64,000 nucleotides of DNA, taken from positions 1,178,001-1,242,000 of the forward strand of contig CANLXM010000001.1 in assembly GCA_947495165.1 (NCBI GenBank). Reading direction: 5' to 3'. The notes under the pieces were generated by a model. That model was not told the DNA's origin, ran no database searches, and was given only the letters and a program-made list of their open reading frames with translations. This document shows, in pieces, positions 22,859 to 35,769 of this stretch. Positions within the stretch are counted from its first letter, which is position 1, and each line of letters begins with the position of its first letter. This DNA is from an uncultured Cellulomonadaceae bacterium. GTDB lineage: Bacteria; Actinomycetota; Actinomycetes; Actinomycetales; Cellulomonadaceae. Position numbers and translations under genes: made by a program.

Positions 22859-22896
22859 GACGACGGCCGTCCCGCACCCGCGGGGCGGCCGTCGTC
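22859..22896 (+). terminator. terminator after tig
   Basis: Near-perfect 16-bp inverted repeat, GACGACGGCCGTCCCG at 22859-22874 and its complement at 22881-22896 with one G:T pairing and a 6-nt loop, 13 nt after the tig stop. Confidence 0.85.
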
Positions 22897-22956
22897 GTAC
22901 CTGGGCGCGGCCCTGGTGGCCCGGGGGAGCGCGCGGGGACGCACCCCGCCCCAGTG

Positions 22957-22970
22957 CGCCGACAGCGAAA
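22957..22970 (+). promoter_or_regulatory. putative ClgR-binding site upstream of clpP1
   Basis: CGCCGACAGCGAA fits the core CGCYNANRGCGWW of the ClgR consensus described in corynebacteria. It lies about 59 bp upstream of the inferred transcript start (-10-like TAGGGT at 23010-23015), a usual activator position. ClgR commonly activates clpP1P2 in actinobacteria, which supports the call. Confidence 0.55.
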
Positions 22971-23042
22971 CGCACGGTCGCCCGGGCAGGACTGCGGGTG
23001 CGTGCGCGTTAGGGTCGGGACAGTTGATCATCGACGAGGGAG

Positions 23043-23672
23043 ATGAGCGTGAACGAGCAGATGCCCATGGCGGCACGTGGTGATGTCGCGGGCCTGGGGC
23101 TGAACGACAGCATCTACAACCGGCTCCTCAAGGAGCGCATCATCTGGCTCGGGTCTGAGGTGCGCGACGAGAACGCGAACGCGATCTGCGCGCAGATGAT
23201 GCTGCTCGCGGCCGAGGACCCTGACAAGGACATCTACCTCTACATCAACTCGCCCGGCGGCTCGATCACGGCGGGCATGGCGATCTACGACACGATGCAG
23301 TTCATCCAGCCCGACGTCGCCACCGTCGCGATGGGCATGGCGGCCTCGATGGGGCAGTTCCTGCTCTCGTCCGGCACCAAGGGCAAGCGCTACGCCACGC
23401 CCCACGCGCGCGTCATGATGCACCAGCCCTCGGGCGGCATCGGCGGCACCGCGACGGACGTCCGCATCAACGCGGAGCTGATCCTGCACATGAAGCGCGT
23501 GCTCGCGGAGCTGATCGCGGAGCAGACCGGCAAGTCGGTCGAGCAGATCCACACGGACTCCGACCGCGACCGCTGGTTCACCGCGCCCGAGGCCCTCGAG
23601 TACGGCTTCATCGACCACGTCGTCACCCACGCGGGCTCCGTCGCCGGCGGCGGCGGCACCACGGGCTCCTGA
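23043..23672 (+). CDS. clpP1: ATP-dependent Clp protease proteolytic subunit 1
   Basis: One of two ClpP subunits that form the mixed ClpP1P2 barrel, which degrades substrates delivered by ClpX or ClpC. Catalytic residues are Ser102 (GMAASMGQ) and His127 (MMHQPSGG); YINSPGG forms the oxyanion region. There are 209 residues from the ATG at 23043. GAGGGAG (23036-23042) abuts that ATG, so the GTG at 23049 (6-nt spacing) is an equally good start. It is 52 nt from clpP2, in one operon. A ClgR-type box lies upstream. Confidence 0.95.
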   Translation: MSVNEQMPMAARGDVAGLGLNDSIYNRLLKERIIWLGSEVRDENANAICAQMMLLAAEDPDKDIYLYINSPGGSITAGMAIYDTMQFIQPDVATVAMGMAASMGQFLLSSGTKGKRYATPHARVMMHQPSGGIGGTATDVRINAELILHMKRVLAELIAEQTGKSVEQIHTDSDRDRWFTAPEALEYGFIDHVVTHAGSVAGGGGTTGS

Positions 23673-23724
23673 GCCCGCGCACCCGCCCAGCCCTCCCGGA
23701 CACCAGACTTTTCAGGAGCCAGTG

Positions 23725-24435
23725 ATGAGCATCGAGTCCCAGTACCTCAACACCGCCCAGCGCCTCGCTGGGCCGTACGCCGGCGCCCTCGCCGGTGGCA
23801 CGGCGCCCGCAGGGCCGTCGGCCCGCTACGTCCTGCCGAACTTCGAGGAGCGCACGCCGTACGGCTTCAAGCGCCAGGACCCCTACACCAAGCTGTTCGA
23901 GGACCGCATCATCTTCCTCGGCGTGCAGGTCGACGACGCGTCGGCGGACGACGTCATGGCCCAGCTCCTCGTGCTCGAGAGCCAGGACCCGGACCGCGAC
24001 ATCGTCATGTACATCAACTCGCCCGGTGGCTCGTTCACCGCGATGACGGCGATCTACGACACGATGCAGTACATCAAGTCGCAGGTCTCCACCGTGTGCC
24101 TCGGCCAGGCCGCCTCCGCGGCCGCCGTGCTGCTCGCGGCAGGTCAGCCGGGAAAGCGCCTGGCGCTGCCGAACGCGCGAGTGCTCATCCACCAGCCGGC
24201 GATGGAGGGCGGCGGCTACGCCCAGGCGTCCGACATCGAGATCCACGCCAACGAGCTGATCCGGATGCGCGAGTGGCTCGAGGCGACGCTCGCGTCGCAC
24301 ACCGGTCGCGACGTCGAGCAGGTCCGCAAGGACATCGAGCGCGACAAGATCCTGTCGGCGGCCCAGGCCCTCGACTACGGGATCGTCGACCAGGTCCTCG
24401 AGAGCCGCAAGCCGAAGGTCCTGCCGAGCTCCTGA
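23725..24435 (+). CDS. clpP2: ATP-dependent Clp protease proteolytic subunit 2
   Basis: Second ClpP subunit, 236 residues. It has a longer N-terminus (residues 1-45) than ClpP1, as in mycobacterial ClpP2. The catalytic Ser131 lies in GQAASAAA and His156 in [16 protein letters not shown] is conserved. AGGAG at 23715-23719 gives 5-nt spacing to the ATG at 23725; an in-frame GTG just before it is less likely. In mycobacteria ClpP2 provides the face that docks ClpX and ClpC. The clpX gene follows after 149 nt, with its own -10-like TACGGT at 24494-24499. Confidence 0.95.
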   Translation: MSIESQYLNTAQRLAGPYAGALAGGTAPAGPSARYVLPNFEERTPYGFKRQDPYTKLFEDRIIFLGVQVDDASADDVMAQLLVLESQDPDRDIVMYINSPGGSFTAMTAIYDTMQYIKSQVSTVCLGQAASAAAVLLAAGQPGKRLALPNARVLIHQPAMEGGGYAQASDIEIHANELIRMREWLEATLASHTGRDVEQVRKDIERDKILSAAQALDYGIVDQVLESRKPKVLPSS

Positions 24436-24584
24436 CGAGCCCGCACGGCTGACCCGCCGCCGTGGCCCGGAGCGTCGTGACAGACATCCGGGCTACGGTG
24501 GTGTGGAATGGACAGCACGGAGCGGTCGACCGACCGCGCTCAGCGCGCGGGGTACCGCGGACAGGCAGTGGAAGGGGAACGACA

Positions 24585-25845
<1,261 letters not shown>

Positions 25846-25853
<8 letters not shown>

Positions 25854-26178
25854 CGCACCGCAGGTGCCCGCGGAGATCCTCCAGCTGCGCGAGAGCATCG
25901 ACAACATCGACGCCGCCCTCATCTACATGCTGGCGGAGCGGTTCCGCTGCACCGAGCGCGTCGGGCAGCTGAAGGCCACCGGTGGCCTGCCTCCCGCGGA
26001 CCTCGAGCGCGAGGGCCAGCAGATCGAGCGGCTGGCGGGCATCGCCCAGACGGCCGGCCTGGACCCGGTGTTCGCGGAAGCCCTCCGGGCCTTCATCGTG
26101 AGCGAGGTGATCCGCCGGCACGAGGCCATCGCGGCGGAGCACGACGGCGACGCACCCGTCCTCGACATCTACTCCTGA
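25846..26178 (+). CDS. chorismate mutase (AroQ type)
   Basis: A 110-residue all-helical enzyme that converts chorismate to prephenate for Phe/Tyr synthesis. [20 protein letters not shown] and TERVGQLKA carry the Arg/Lys ligands of the AroQ fold, and the C-terminal helix has [13 protein letters not shown]. It resembles the secreted-signal-lacking intracellular enzyme (Rv0948c type), which is stimulated by DAHP synthase in mycobacteria. The GTG at 25846 overlaps the clpX stop by 8 nt and has GGGAG upstream within clpX, so translation is probably coupled to clpX. Confidence 0.88.
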
Positions 26179-26315
26179 CCAGCGCTCACGGTGGTCTGCG
26201 GACCCCTCACCCGGCGGCCCGCGCGCTATCCATTGCAGGAACCCCCACCAGGTAGCAAGGTAGGGAGGGACCCGGCGGCAGCGCCGCCACAGCCGACGTC
26301 ATGAGGTGGTCTCGC

Positions 26316-27494
26316 GTGAAGATCGATTGGCTCCGTCCGCTCCTCGGCCAAGAAGCGCCGTTCACGACCGTGCATCTCGATGTGACCGGAGAGGGTGAGC
26401 CAGCCGCTCGAGAAGCGCGGGACCGCTGGCGCGGGCTCCGCCGCACGCTCGCCAGCGAGGGGACCCCCGAGGCCACCCTGGACCTGATCGAGGAGGCGCT
26501 CACGCCCCCCACGGGCGCGGCACGCGGCCGGGTCGTGATCGCGAACCCCCACGGCATCCTCGTGGACCGCACGCTCATGGCCGCCCCGACGTCGTCGTCG
26601 GCGGTGCACGGGCCTGTCCCCGCGCTGCTTCCGGCCGCGCTGCACAACGACGAGGTCGTCGACCACATCATCGCGCGCGTCGACCGCAGCGGTGCCGATC
26701 TCGTCCGCCATCACTGGGGCTCCGCCGACGGCGACTGGCATGCGACCGTCGAGGGCGGCCACGACGACGTCGAGGTCACCCAGACCGGTCCCGGTCAGAG
26801 CCGCGGGGAGGCGCGCCAGCACGACTCGTGGGAGCGCAACGCTGAGGCCGTCGCGCAGGAGCTCGACCGACTCTGCGCGAGCGAGGCGCCGGAGGTCATC
26901 ATCCTCACCGGTGACGTGCGCGCCGTCGCGCTCGTCAAGGGGGAGCTCGGCCAGAAGGCGTGCGCATGCGTGATTGAGGTGCCCGGTGGCAGCCGGGGCG
27001 CCGGGGCTCACGAGGACTCCTTCGACGCGCACGTCACCGCGGCGCTCGACGACTTCCGGGCGCGCCGCCGCGAGAAGGTCCTGGCGCGCTACCGGGAGGG
27101 CCACGGGCGCCAGGACGGCGCGGTGACCTCGCTCACCGACGTCGTCGAGGTGCTCACCAAGGGACAGGTCGCCGAGCTCGTGCTGGCCGAGGACGCCGCA
27201 CGGACCGCCGAGCCCGAGCCCACGCTGTGGGTGGGGCCCGAGCCGCTGCACCTGGCTCTCGACGAGGCCACGCTGAGCGCGATGGGGCTGACGGACCTGC
27301 GGCAGATGCCGGCGTCGATCGCGCTCGTCCGGGCGGCCCTCGGCCAGGACGCGGGCCTGACCTTCGCCCCGGACGGCGCCGTGGACCTCAGGGACGGCGT
27401 CGGGGCCGTGCTGCGGTGGTCGGACCCGAGCACGCCGCACGAGTCCGCCCCGAGCCTCTCGAGCGACGCGGGGCGGCTCTCGGCCCACGGCTGA
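26316..27494 (+). CDS. baeRF2/Vms1-like protein (release-factor eRF1-like fold)
   Basis: A 392-residue cytoplasmic protein similar to the actinobacterial Rv2629 group. It has an N-terminal actin-like/RNase H-like module and a C-terminal L7Ae/eRF1-like part (baeRF family). Landmarks are APFTTVHLDVTG at the start, DRSGADLVRHHWG, HHDSW-like QHDSWERNAEAVA and VIILTGDVRAVALVKGELG. Relatives are linked to ribosome rescue or hibernation; the role here is inference. GAGGTGG precedes the GTG at 26316. A perfect terminator follows. It is not obviously in an operon with chorismate mutase (137-nt gap). Confidence 0.75.
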   Translation: MKIDWLRPLLGQEAPFTTVHLDVTGEGEPAAREARDRWRGLRRTLASEGTPEATLDLIEEALTPPTGAARGRVVIANPHGILVDRTLMAAPTSSSAVHGPVPALLPAALHNDEVVDHIIARVDRSGADLVRHHWGSADGDWHATVEGGHDDVEVTQTGPGQSRGEARQHDSWERNAEAVAQELDRLCASEAPEVIILTGDVRAVALVKGELGQKACACVIEVPGGSRGAGAHEDSFDAHVTAALDDFRARRREKVLARYREGHGRQDGAVTSLTDVVEVLTKGQVAELVLAEDAARTAEPEPTLWVGPEPLHLALDEATLSAMGLTDLRQMPASIALVRAALGQDAGLTFAPDGAVDLRDGVGAVLRWSDPSTPHESAPSLSSDAGRLSAHG

Positions 27495-27502
27495 CGAGCG
27501 AC

Positions 27503-27545
27503 GCGGCCCGTGCCGAGCGCCACACCGGTGCTCGGCACGGGCCGC
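27503..27545. terminator. strong bidirectional terminator
   Basis: Perfect 16-bp inverted repeat, GCGGCCCGTGCCGAGC at 27503-27518 and its complement at 27530-27545 with an 11-nt loop, between the converging baeRF and ABC transporter genes. Confidence 0.88.
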
Positions 27546-27556
27546 CGCCGCTGAGG

Positions 27557-28303
27557 TCAGCGGTGCGTCGGGTCGAGCACCCGGTCGAGGAACTCGCGCG
27601 TGCGGGGTTCCCGGGGGTTCCCGATCACCTGGTCGGCTGGCCCTTCCTCGAGGATCGTGCCCCCGTCCATGAAGACCACCCGGTCCGCGACGTCGCGCGC
27701 GAACGCCATCTCGTGCGTCACCACGATCATGGTCATGCCGCCCTCGGCGAGCTCACGCATGACGGCGAGCACCTCACCGACGAGCTCCGGGTCGAGCGCG
27801 GAGGTCGGCTCGTCGAACAGCATGAGCGCGGGGTCCATGCTCAGGGCACGTGCGATCGCGACCCGCTGCTGCTGACCGCCCGAGAGCTGGCTCGGCATCG
27901 CGCCAGCACGGTCGGCGAGGCCCACCCGGGCGAGGTTCTCGAGCGCCACCTTCTCGGCCTCGGCCTTCGAGCGGCGCAGGACCTTGCGCTGGGCGACGGT
28001 GCAGTTCTCGAGCACGGTCTGGTGGGTGAAGAGGTTGAACGACTGGAACACCATGCCCACGTGCTGGCGCACGGCGTCGATGTCGACGTCCGGGTCGTTG
28101 ATCTCGGTTCCGAGCACGCGCACCGAGCCTGCGGTCGCGTGCTCCAGCTGGTTCACGCAGCGCAGCAGGGTGGACTTGCCCGAGCCGGACGGCCCGATCA
28201 CGCACACGACCTCGCCCGGCGCGACCGTGAGGTCGACACCGCGCAGCACCTCGCGCGGGCCGAAGGACTTGTGCAGGTCGGTGATCTCGACGACGGCGCT
28301 CAT
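27557..28303 (-). CDS. polar amino-acid ABC transporter, ATP-binding protein (GlnQ type)
   Basis: A 248-residue ATPase. Walker A is GPSGSGKST, the Q-loop is VFQSFNLF, the ABC signature is LSGGQQQR and Walker B is LMLFDEP. SALDPE and the H-loop VTHE follow. The spacing is typical of the glutamine/glutamate importer subfamily. Its ATG overlaps the permease stop by 4 nt (ATGA), so it is the last gene of a substrate-binding protein, permease, ATPase operon. A terminator lies 11 nt after the stop. The exact amino acid cannot be deduced. Confidence 0.95.
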   Translation of the reverse strand: MSAVVEITDLHKSFGPREVLRGVDLTVAPGEVVCVIGPSGSGKSTLLRCVNQLEHATAGSVRVLGTEINDPDVDIDAVRQHVGMVFQSFNLFTHQTVLENCTVAQRKVLRRSKAEAEKVALENLARVGLADRAGAMPSQLSGGQQQRVAIARALSMDPALMLFDEPTSALDPELVGEVLAVMRELAEGGMTMIVVTHEMAFARDVADRVVFMDGGTILEEGPADQVIGNPREPRTREFLDRVLDPTHR

Positions 28304-29250
28304 GCGGTCCGTCCCTTCGTGCCGCGGCGCTCTAGGTGGCGAGCCACCAACCCGAGCGGGATGGTGAGGACGAGGTAGCACAGGCCCGCCACGACGAGGC
28401 CGGTCATGCCGCCGCCCGCCGACGAGTTCAGGGCGTTGTTCCCGACCTTCGTGAGCTCGAACTGAGCCTGGGTGACGCCCATCAGGTAGACCAGCGACGT
28501 GTCCTTGGTCAGCAGGATGATCTCGTTGGTCATCGGGGGCAGCACGATCCGGAAGGCCTGCGGGATGACGACGGTGATCATCGTGCGGCTGTGCGACATG
28601 CCGAGCGACCGCGCGGCCTCGACCTGACCGCGGGGCACGGCGGCGATGCCGGCGCGGAGCGTCTCGGCGATGTAGGCCGCCGACACGAGCCCCAGGGCTA
28701 TCGCGATCTTCGTGACGAGGCTGTCGATCCGCAGGTCGAACGCGAGCGGCACGCCGTACGCGACGCCGAGCACGACCAGGAGGGCCGGGATGCCGCGGAA
28801 GAACTCGATGTAGACGGTCGCGATCGCGCGGTACGGCGCGACGGACGAGAGCTTCATGAGCGCGAGCACCGTGCCGAGCGCGAGGCCGACGGCGAAGGCC
28901 CCGAGCATGTACGTGAGGGTGTTGACGAACGCCCCAGGCAGGTCAGGGAGCATCGCCCGGGCGGCGTCGAGGTTGAAGACGCTCGTCGTGAAGGTCTCAC
29001 GGTCGACGGCACTCAGCACCGCGACCAGCGCGAGGGCGAGGATCGCGTACTGCGCCCCGCGCCAGAGCCGCGCGCGCTTGCGCGGGCTGAGGCGGCGGCT
29101 GCGCACGACGGGCGAGACTCCCGCGACAGCGGCGTCGGCGGTGCCGGGCGTGCGGTCGGTCGTCGGCGTGCCGACGGCCGGAGCGCCACCCAGGCCGCTG
29201 GTGTCTGCGCGCCCGAGGGGCACGCCGCTGCCGTCGCGGGAGTCAGTCAT
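28300..29250 (-). CDS. polar amino-acid ABC transporter permease
   Basis: A 316-residue inner-membrane protein with an unusually long hydrophilic N-terminus (about 60 residues, Thr/Pro/Arg-rich). A HisM-type permease domain of five or six helices follows. The EAA loop reads [23 protein letters not shown] near residue 215, and [18 protein letters not shown] is the family N-terminal motif. The stop overlaps the ATPase start. It begins 4 nt after the substrate-binding protein stop. A single permease gene implies a homodimer. Confidence 0.94.
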   Translation of the reverse strand: MTDSRDGSGVPLGRADTSGLGGAPAVGTPTTDRTPGTADAAVAGVSPVVRSRRLSPRKRARLWRGAQYAILALALVAVLSAVDRETFTTSVFNLDAARAMLPDLPGAFVNTLTYMLGAFAVGLALGTVLALMKLSSVAPYRAIATVYIEFFRGIPALLVVLGVAYGVPLAFDLRIDSLVTKIAIALGLVSAAYIAETLRAGIAAVPRGQVEAARSLGMSHSRTMITVVIPQAFRIVLPPMTNEIILLTKDTSLVYLMGVTQAQFELTKVGNNALNSSAGGGMTGLVVAGLCYLVLTIPLGLVARHLERRGTKGRTA

Positions 29251-29254
29251 CGGT

Positions 29255-30055
29255 TCAGCCCTCGCGCGCGACGCCGATGCGCGCCTCATAGAGCGTGTCG
29301 TAGGTGCCGTCGCCCTCGATGCGCTCGAGCGTCGCGTTGACGGCCTCGAGCAGTGCGGCGTTGCCCTTGGCGACCGCGAGGCCGTACCGGTCCTCGGTCG
29401 GGAACGTGGCGGTGACAGCGTAGCCGTCGCCCTCGTAGGCGCCGAGCACGAACACGTCGTTGACCACGGCGTCGACCTGACCGGTCTTGAGCGCCTGCAC
29501 CTGGAGGCCCAGGTCGGCGTACTGGATCGCCTCGAGGCCCTTGGCCTCCGCCCAGTCCTCGCCGACCGTGGCGATCTGCACGGCGACGGTCTTCCCGGCG
29601 AGCGCGTCCTCGGAGGTGAGGTCGGCGTCGGACGCGGCGAGGAGCCCCAGGTCCGCGTCGAAGTACGGCTCGGAGAAGTCGACGTTCTGCGCGCGCTCGT
29701 CGTTGATCGAGATGCCTGCGGCGGCGATGTCGCACTGGCCGGAGGTGAGGGCGGCTCCGGACTCCATCGCGTCGAAGGCGACGTTGATGACCTCCTGGTC
29801 GACGGCCAGGTCCTTGGCGACCTCTCCCGTGATGTCCATGTCGAAGCCGACGATCTTGCCGTCCTGCTCGAACTCGAAGGGCTCGAACGGCGCGTTGGTG
29901 CAGACCGTGAGGGTGTCGCCAGCGACGAGCTCGACGTCGGTCGCACCGCCGGTCGCGGAGGTGTCTCCCGCCGGGGCGGGGGTGTCCTCGGAGGAGCAGC
30001 CCGCCAGGAGCAGGGCCGAGGCGATCAGGGCGGCAGCGCCCGTGGAGAGCTTCAT
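29255..30055 (-). CDS. polar amino-acid ABC transporter substrate-binding lipoprotein
   Basis: A 266-residue lipoprotein of SBP family 3. The signal peptide ends in the lipobox LLAGC (Cys20). Family motifs are TNAPFEPFEF, IVGFDMDITGEVAKDL and CDIAAAGISINDERAQNVDFS. It captures a small polar amino acid outside the membrane for the adjacent permease and ATPase. It is the first gene of the operon. Upstream is an AT-rich stretch (30066-30110) that is unusual for this genome and probably holds the promoter, with TAGTAT at 30092-30097 on the minus strand. Confidence 0.94.
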   Translation of the reverse strand: MKLSTGAAALIASALLLAGCSSEDTPAPAGDTSATGGATDVELVAGDTLTVCTNAPFEPFEFEQDGKIVGFDMDITGEVAKDLAVDQEVINVAFDAMESGAALTSGQCDIAAAGISINDERAQNVDFSEPYFDADLGLLAASDADLTSEDALAGKTVAVQIATVGEDWAEAKGLEAIQYADLGLQVQALKTGQVDAVVNDVFVLGAYEGDGYAVTATFPTEDRYGLAVAKGNAALLEAVNATLERIEGDGTYDTLYEARIGVAREG

Positions 30056-30233
30056 GGTGTCCTCGCAATGATGAATGATTATTCCTTGGAGATACTACCT
30101 ATGCAGAAGGGTCGCGCGGCGCCCGAAGGTCCTGACGTGACGCGGCGCACGTATGACGCACGCCACACCGCCGCTCTCAGTCAACACCGCCGCACCCGCC
30201 CGCGCACGGCGCGGCGGGACTGCCGAGCGTCGC

Positions 30234-32066
<1,833 letters not shown>

Positions 32067-32083
32067 GAGAGCCGGCCGCCCCG

Positions 32084-34837
32084 TCAGCCGCGCGGAGTCT
32101 TGGGCTCGGCCTCGCCCAGCTCGCTCGCCGTGACGACGATCCCGCCCTGCACCGCGGCATCACCCTGCCCTTCGGCCGCCGGGGCCAGCGCGAGCTCGCC
32201 CGTCACGCGGCCCGCGCCGCGCACGTCGACGAGCGCCGACTCGATCCGGGCGACGTCCGCGGCCGGGACGGCGAGGGCGGCGTGCAGGATCGGCGTGCGC
32301 ATCGAGGCCTTCGCCTCGGACTTGACCTTGCGCAGGGCGGCGAGGGCGTTGCCGGCGGCGGTCAGGACGGCGGGGTCGCCGTCGCCCGCAGCGGCGCGCA
32401 GCTGACCCGAGGTGGGCCAGGCCGCCTGGTGCACGGACCCGTCCCGCCACCACGACCAGACCTCCTCGGTCGCGAACGGCAGCACCGGCGCGAACAGGCG
32501 CAGCAGCGTGTCGAGGGCCAGCGCGAGCGAGACACGGGCCGACGTCGTCTCCGCAGAGACGTCGTCGGCGCCCCCGCCGTAGGCGCGGTCCTTGACGAGC
32601 TCGAGGTAGTCGTCGCAGAACGTCCAGAAGAACGTCTCCGACACCTCGAGGGCGCGCGTGTGGTCGTAGGCCTCGAGCGCGGTGGTGGCGCGGTCGACGA
32701 CCTCCGCCAGGCCGGCCAGCATGGCGCGATCGATCGGCTCGGTCACGAGCGTCGGGTCGAGCACGAGCTCCTTGTCGCCCGCGAACGACAGGGCGAACTT
32801 GGACGCGTTGAGGACCTTGATCGCCAGGCGGCGGCCGATCTTCATCTGGCCGACCTCGAAGGCCGCGTCCGTGCCCAGGCGGGCCGAGGCCGCCCAGTAG
32901 CGCACCGCGTCGGAGCCGTGCTCCTCGAGCAGGCCCATGGGCGTGACGACGTTGCCCTTGGACTTGCTCATCTTCTTGCGGTCCGGGTCGAGGATCCAGC
33001 CGGAGATCGCGGCGTTGCGCCACGGCAGCGAGCCGTGCTCGAGGTGGGAGCGAACCACGGTCGAGAACAGCCACGTACGGATGATGTCCTGGCCCTGCGG
33101 TCGCAGGTCCATGGGGAAGACGCGCTCGAACAGGTCGGGGTCGGCCAGCCAGCCGCCCGCGATCTGCGGCGTGAGGGACGACGTCGCCCACGTGTCCATG
33201 ATGTCGGGGTCACCCACGAAGCCGCCGGCGACGCCGCGCTGGTCCTGGGTGTAGCCCGCGGGCACGTCCGACGACGGGTCGATCGGCAGCGACGACTCGT
33301 CGGGGACGATCGGGGACTCCCACTGCGGCTCGCCCTCGGCGTCGACCGGGTACCAGACCGGGATCGGCACGCCGAAGAAGCGCTGGCGGGAGATCAGCCA
33401 GTCGCCGTTCAGGCCGCCCACCCAGTTCTCGTAGCGGACCTGCATGAACTCGGGGTGGAAGTCGAGCTCGGTGCCCCGGGCCAGGAGCTCGTCGCGCAGC
33501 TCGCGGCCGGGCATCGGACGGCCGCCGTTGCGGATGTACCACTGGCGGCTCGTGACGATCTCGAGCGGCTTGTCGCCCTTCTCGAAGAAGTTCGTCTTGC
33601 GCTGCGTGGCGACCGGCTCGCCGACGAGGTCGCCGGACTCGCGCAGGGCGTCGACGATCGCGGCGCGCGCCGAGAAGGTCGTCTTGCCGGTGATCTCGGC
33701 GAACAGCGTCGTCGCGCGGTCCGTCGTGAGCCACTCGGGGACCTCACGGGTCAGGCGCCCGTCGCGGTTGAGGATCGAGCGGGTCGGCAGCTGCAGCTCG
33801 CGCCACCACTGCACGTCGGTCAGGTCACCGAAGGTGCAGCACATCGCGATGCCCGCGCCCTTGTCCGGCTCCGCGGCCGGGTGGGCCAGGACGGGGACCT
33901 CGACGTCGAACAACGGCGAGCGGACGGTCGTGCCGAACAGGTGCTGGTAGCGCTCGTCGTCCGGGTGCGCGATCAGCGCGACGCAGGCGGGGAGCAGCTC
34001 CGGGCGGGTGGTCTCGATCTCGACGGTGGTCGCGCCGTCGGCGCCCACCGTGCCCTCGGGCAGGTGGAAGCTCACCTTGTGGAAGTGACCCGGGTAGTCC
34101 CGCGCCTCGAGCTCGGCCTGCGCCACGGCGGTCTGGAACGTGACGTCCCACAGCCCGGGCGCCTCGGCCTGGTACGCCTCGCCCCGGTCGAGGTTGCGCA
34201 GGAACGCCGTCTGGGCCGTGGCCTGCGCCGTCTTGCCGATGGTCTGGTAGTGGTGCGCCCAGTCGACGCTCAGGCCGAGGTGACGCCAGAGGGCCTCGAA
34301 CTGCTTCTCGTCCTCGGCCGTGAGGCGCTCGCACAGCTCGACGAAGTTCTTGCGGGAGATGGGCTGCTGGTCGGCGGCCTTCACGCTCTTGCCCTCGGCC
34401 CCTTCGAGGGGCGGCTCGTAGCCCTCGACGTACGGCAGCGACGGGTCGCAGCGCACACCGTAGTAGTTCTGCACGCGGCGCTCGGTCGGCAGGCCGTTGT
34501 CGTCCCAGCCCATCGGGTAGAACACGGACTTGCCGCGCATCCGCTGAAAGCGCGCGACGACGTCGGTGTGGGTGTAGCTGAACACGTGCCCCACGTGCAG
34601 CGAGCCCGAGACGGTGGGCGGCGGGGTGTCGATCGAGTACACCTGCTCGCGCGTGGCCGAGCGGTCGAACGCGTAGGTGCCGTCCCGGGTCCAGCGCGCG
34701 TCCAGCGTGGCCTCGAGCCCGTCGAGGCTCACCTTGTCGGGTACCTCCCGGACGACCGCCCGGACGACCTCGGCGCTGGCCGCGGCGGAGGTCGGGTTCG
34801 TGGTGGTCGCGTGCTCGGGGGTCGACGAGGTGCTCAT
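32084..34837 (-). CDS. valS: valine-tRNA ligase
   Basis: Class I synthetase of 917 residues charging tRNA-Val. The HIGH-type motif HVGH is near residue 79, the KMSKS motif near 622, and the editing domain lies between them. WDDNGLPTERRVQNYYGVRC resembles the archaeal-like ValS group found in some actinobacteria. The C-terminus lacks the long coiled coil of the E. coli type. The ATG at 34837 is chosen; an ATG at 34846 would add three residues. It is divergent from the SDR gene. No T-box is visible upstream, unlike ileS. Confidence 0.95.
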   Translation of the reverse strand: MSTSSTPEHATTTNPTSAAASAEVVRAVVREVPDKVSLDGLEATLDARWTRDGTYAFDRSATREQVYSIDTPPPTVSGSLHVGHVFSYTHTDVVARFQRMRGKSVFYPMGWDDNGLPTERRVQNYYGVRCDPSLPYVEGYEPPLEGAEGKSVKAADQQPISRKNFVELCERLTAEDEKQFEALWRHLGLSVDWAHHYQTIGKTAQATAQTAFLRNLDRGEAYQAEAPGLWDVTFQTAVAQAELEARDYPGHFHKVSFHLPEGTVGADGATTVEIETTRPELLPACVALIAHPDDERYQHLFGTTVRSPLFDVEVPVLAHPAAEPDKGAGIAMCCTFGDLTDVQWWRELQLPTRSILNRDGRLTREVPEWLTTDRATTLFAEITGKTTFSARAAIVDALRESGDLVGEPVATQRKTNFFEKGDKPLEIVTSRQWYIRNGGRPMPGRELRDELLARGTELDFHPEFMQVRYENWVGGLNGDWLISRQRFFGVPIPVWYPVDAEGEPQWESPIVPDESSLPIDPSSDVPAGYTQDQRGVAGGFVGDPDIMDTWATSSLTPQIAGGWLADPDLFERVFPMDLRPQGQDIIRTWLFSTVVRSHLEHGSLPWRNAAISGWILDPDRKKMSKSKGNVVTPMGLLEEHGSDAVRYWAASARLGTDAAFEVGQMKIGRRLAIKVLNASKFALSFAGDKELVLDPTLVTEPIDRAMLAGLAEVVDRATTALEAYDHTRALEVSETFFWTFCDDYLELVKDRAYGGGADDVSAETTSARVSLALALDTLLRLFAPVLPFATEEVWSWWRDGSVHQAAWPTSGQLRAAAGDGDPAVLTAAGNALAALRKVKSEAKASMRTPILHAALAVPAADVARIESALVDVRGAGRVTGELALAPAAEGQGDAAVQGGIVVTASELGEAEPKTPRG

Positions 34838-34951
34838 GGCGCCCATCTTCCCAGATCGGTGGGGGTGCCCGCGCGGTCCGTCCGGCACGCTCGGCCGGGC
34901 GGCGTCGGTCCTACGATGGCGAGGCAACGGTCCGCAGCCGAAGGAGCAACG

Positions 34952-35737
34952 ATGACCAGCACGCCCGCCGTCCCGCGCGAGGAGCGCCCCGTCCGCCGAG
35001 CCGTCGTGACCGGAGCCTCGTCCGGCATCGGCGCCGCGACCGTCGCGGCGCTGCGTGCCGACGGGTGGGACGTCGTCGGCGTCGCGCGCCGGGCCGACCG
35101 CCTCGCCGAGCTCGCTGCGCGCACCGGCGCGTCCGTCGTCGTCGCGGACATCACCTCCGACGACGACGTCGCGCGCTTGGTCGCCGAGGTCACCGCCGGT
35201 GGGCCCGTGCACGCGGTCGTGAACAACGCCGGAGGGGCGCTGGGCAACGAGCCTGTCGCCCACGCCGACCTGGACGGCTGGCGCCACATGTACGAGCTCA
35301 ACGTCCTCGGCACGATCCGCGTGACGACCGCGTTCCTGCCGGCGCTGCGCGAGTCGGAGGGCGACGTCGTCGTGGTGACCTCGACCGCGGCGCACGAGCC
35401 CTACGAGGGCGGTGGCGGCTACGTCGCGGCGAAGTACGCGGAGCGCGTCGCGGCCCGCACGCTGCGGCTGGAGCTGGTGGGGGAGCCGCTGCGGGTCATC
35501 GAGATCGCGCCCGGCATGGTGCGCACCGAGGAGTTCTCGCTCACCCGGTTCGGTGGCGACCAGGCCAAGGCGGATGCCGTGTACGCCGGCGTCCCCGACC
35601 CCCTCGTCGCGGCCGACGTCGCCGAGGCCATCCGCTGGACCCTCACGCAGCCCGCGCACGTGAACGTCGACACGCTGATCGTGCGGCCGCGCGCGCAGGG
35701 CTCGTACACCAAGACGCACCGCGTGCCGCAGGCCTGA
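34952..35737 (+). CDS. SDR family NAD(P)-dependent oxidoreductase
   Basis: A 261-residue Rossmann-fold dehydrogenase. The cofactor motif is TGASSGIG (about residues 20-27), NNAGG follows near 90, and the catalytic Ser and YVAAK (Tyr, Lys) lie near residues 143-162. The Arg-rich turn after beta-2 (VARRADR) suggests NADPH. AAGGAG at 34941-34946 precedes the ATG, and a -10-like TACGAT is at 34912-34917. The substrate is unknown. The F420-dependent oxidoreductase gene follows 32 nt later but has its own leaderless promoter. Confidence 0.9.
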   Translation: MTSTPAVPREERPVRRAVVTGASSGIGAATVAALRADGWDVVGVARRADRLAELAARTGASVVVADITSDDDVARLVAEVTAGGPVHAVVNNAGGALGNEPVAHADLDGWRHMYELNVLGTIRVTTAFLPALRESEGDVVVVTSTAAHEPYEGGGGYVAAKYAERVAARTLRLELVGEPLRVIEIAPGMVRTEEFSLTRFGGDQAKADAVYAGVPDPLVAADVAEAIRWTLTQPAHVNVDTLIVRPRAQGSYTKTHRVPQA

Positions 35738-35769
35738 CCAGCCGACCCTCCGGACGATAGGTTTCCACC

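Noticed and set aside
26233-26262. SigR-type promoter upstream of the baeRF gene (GGAAC)
   Set aside because: The -10 triplet at the required distance reads GGT or GTA rather than GTT. A TTGCAG-N17-CAAGGT housekeeping promoter fits about as well, so neither was annotated.
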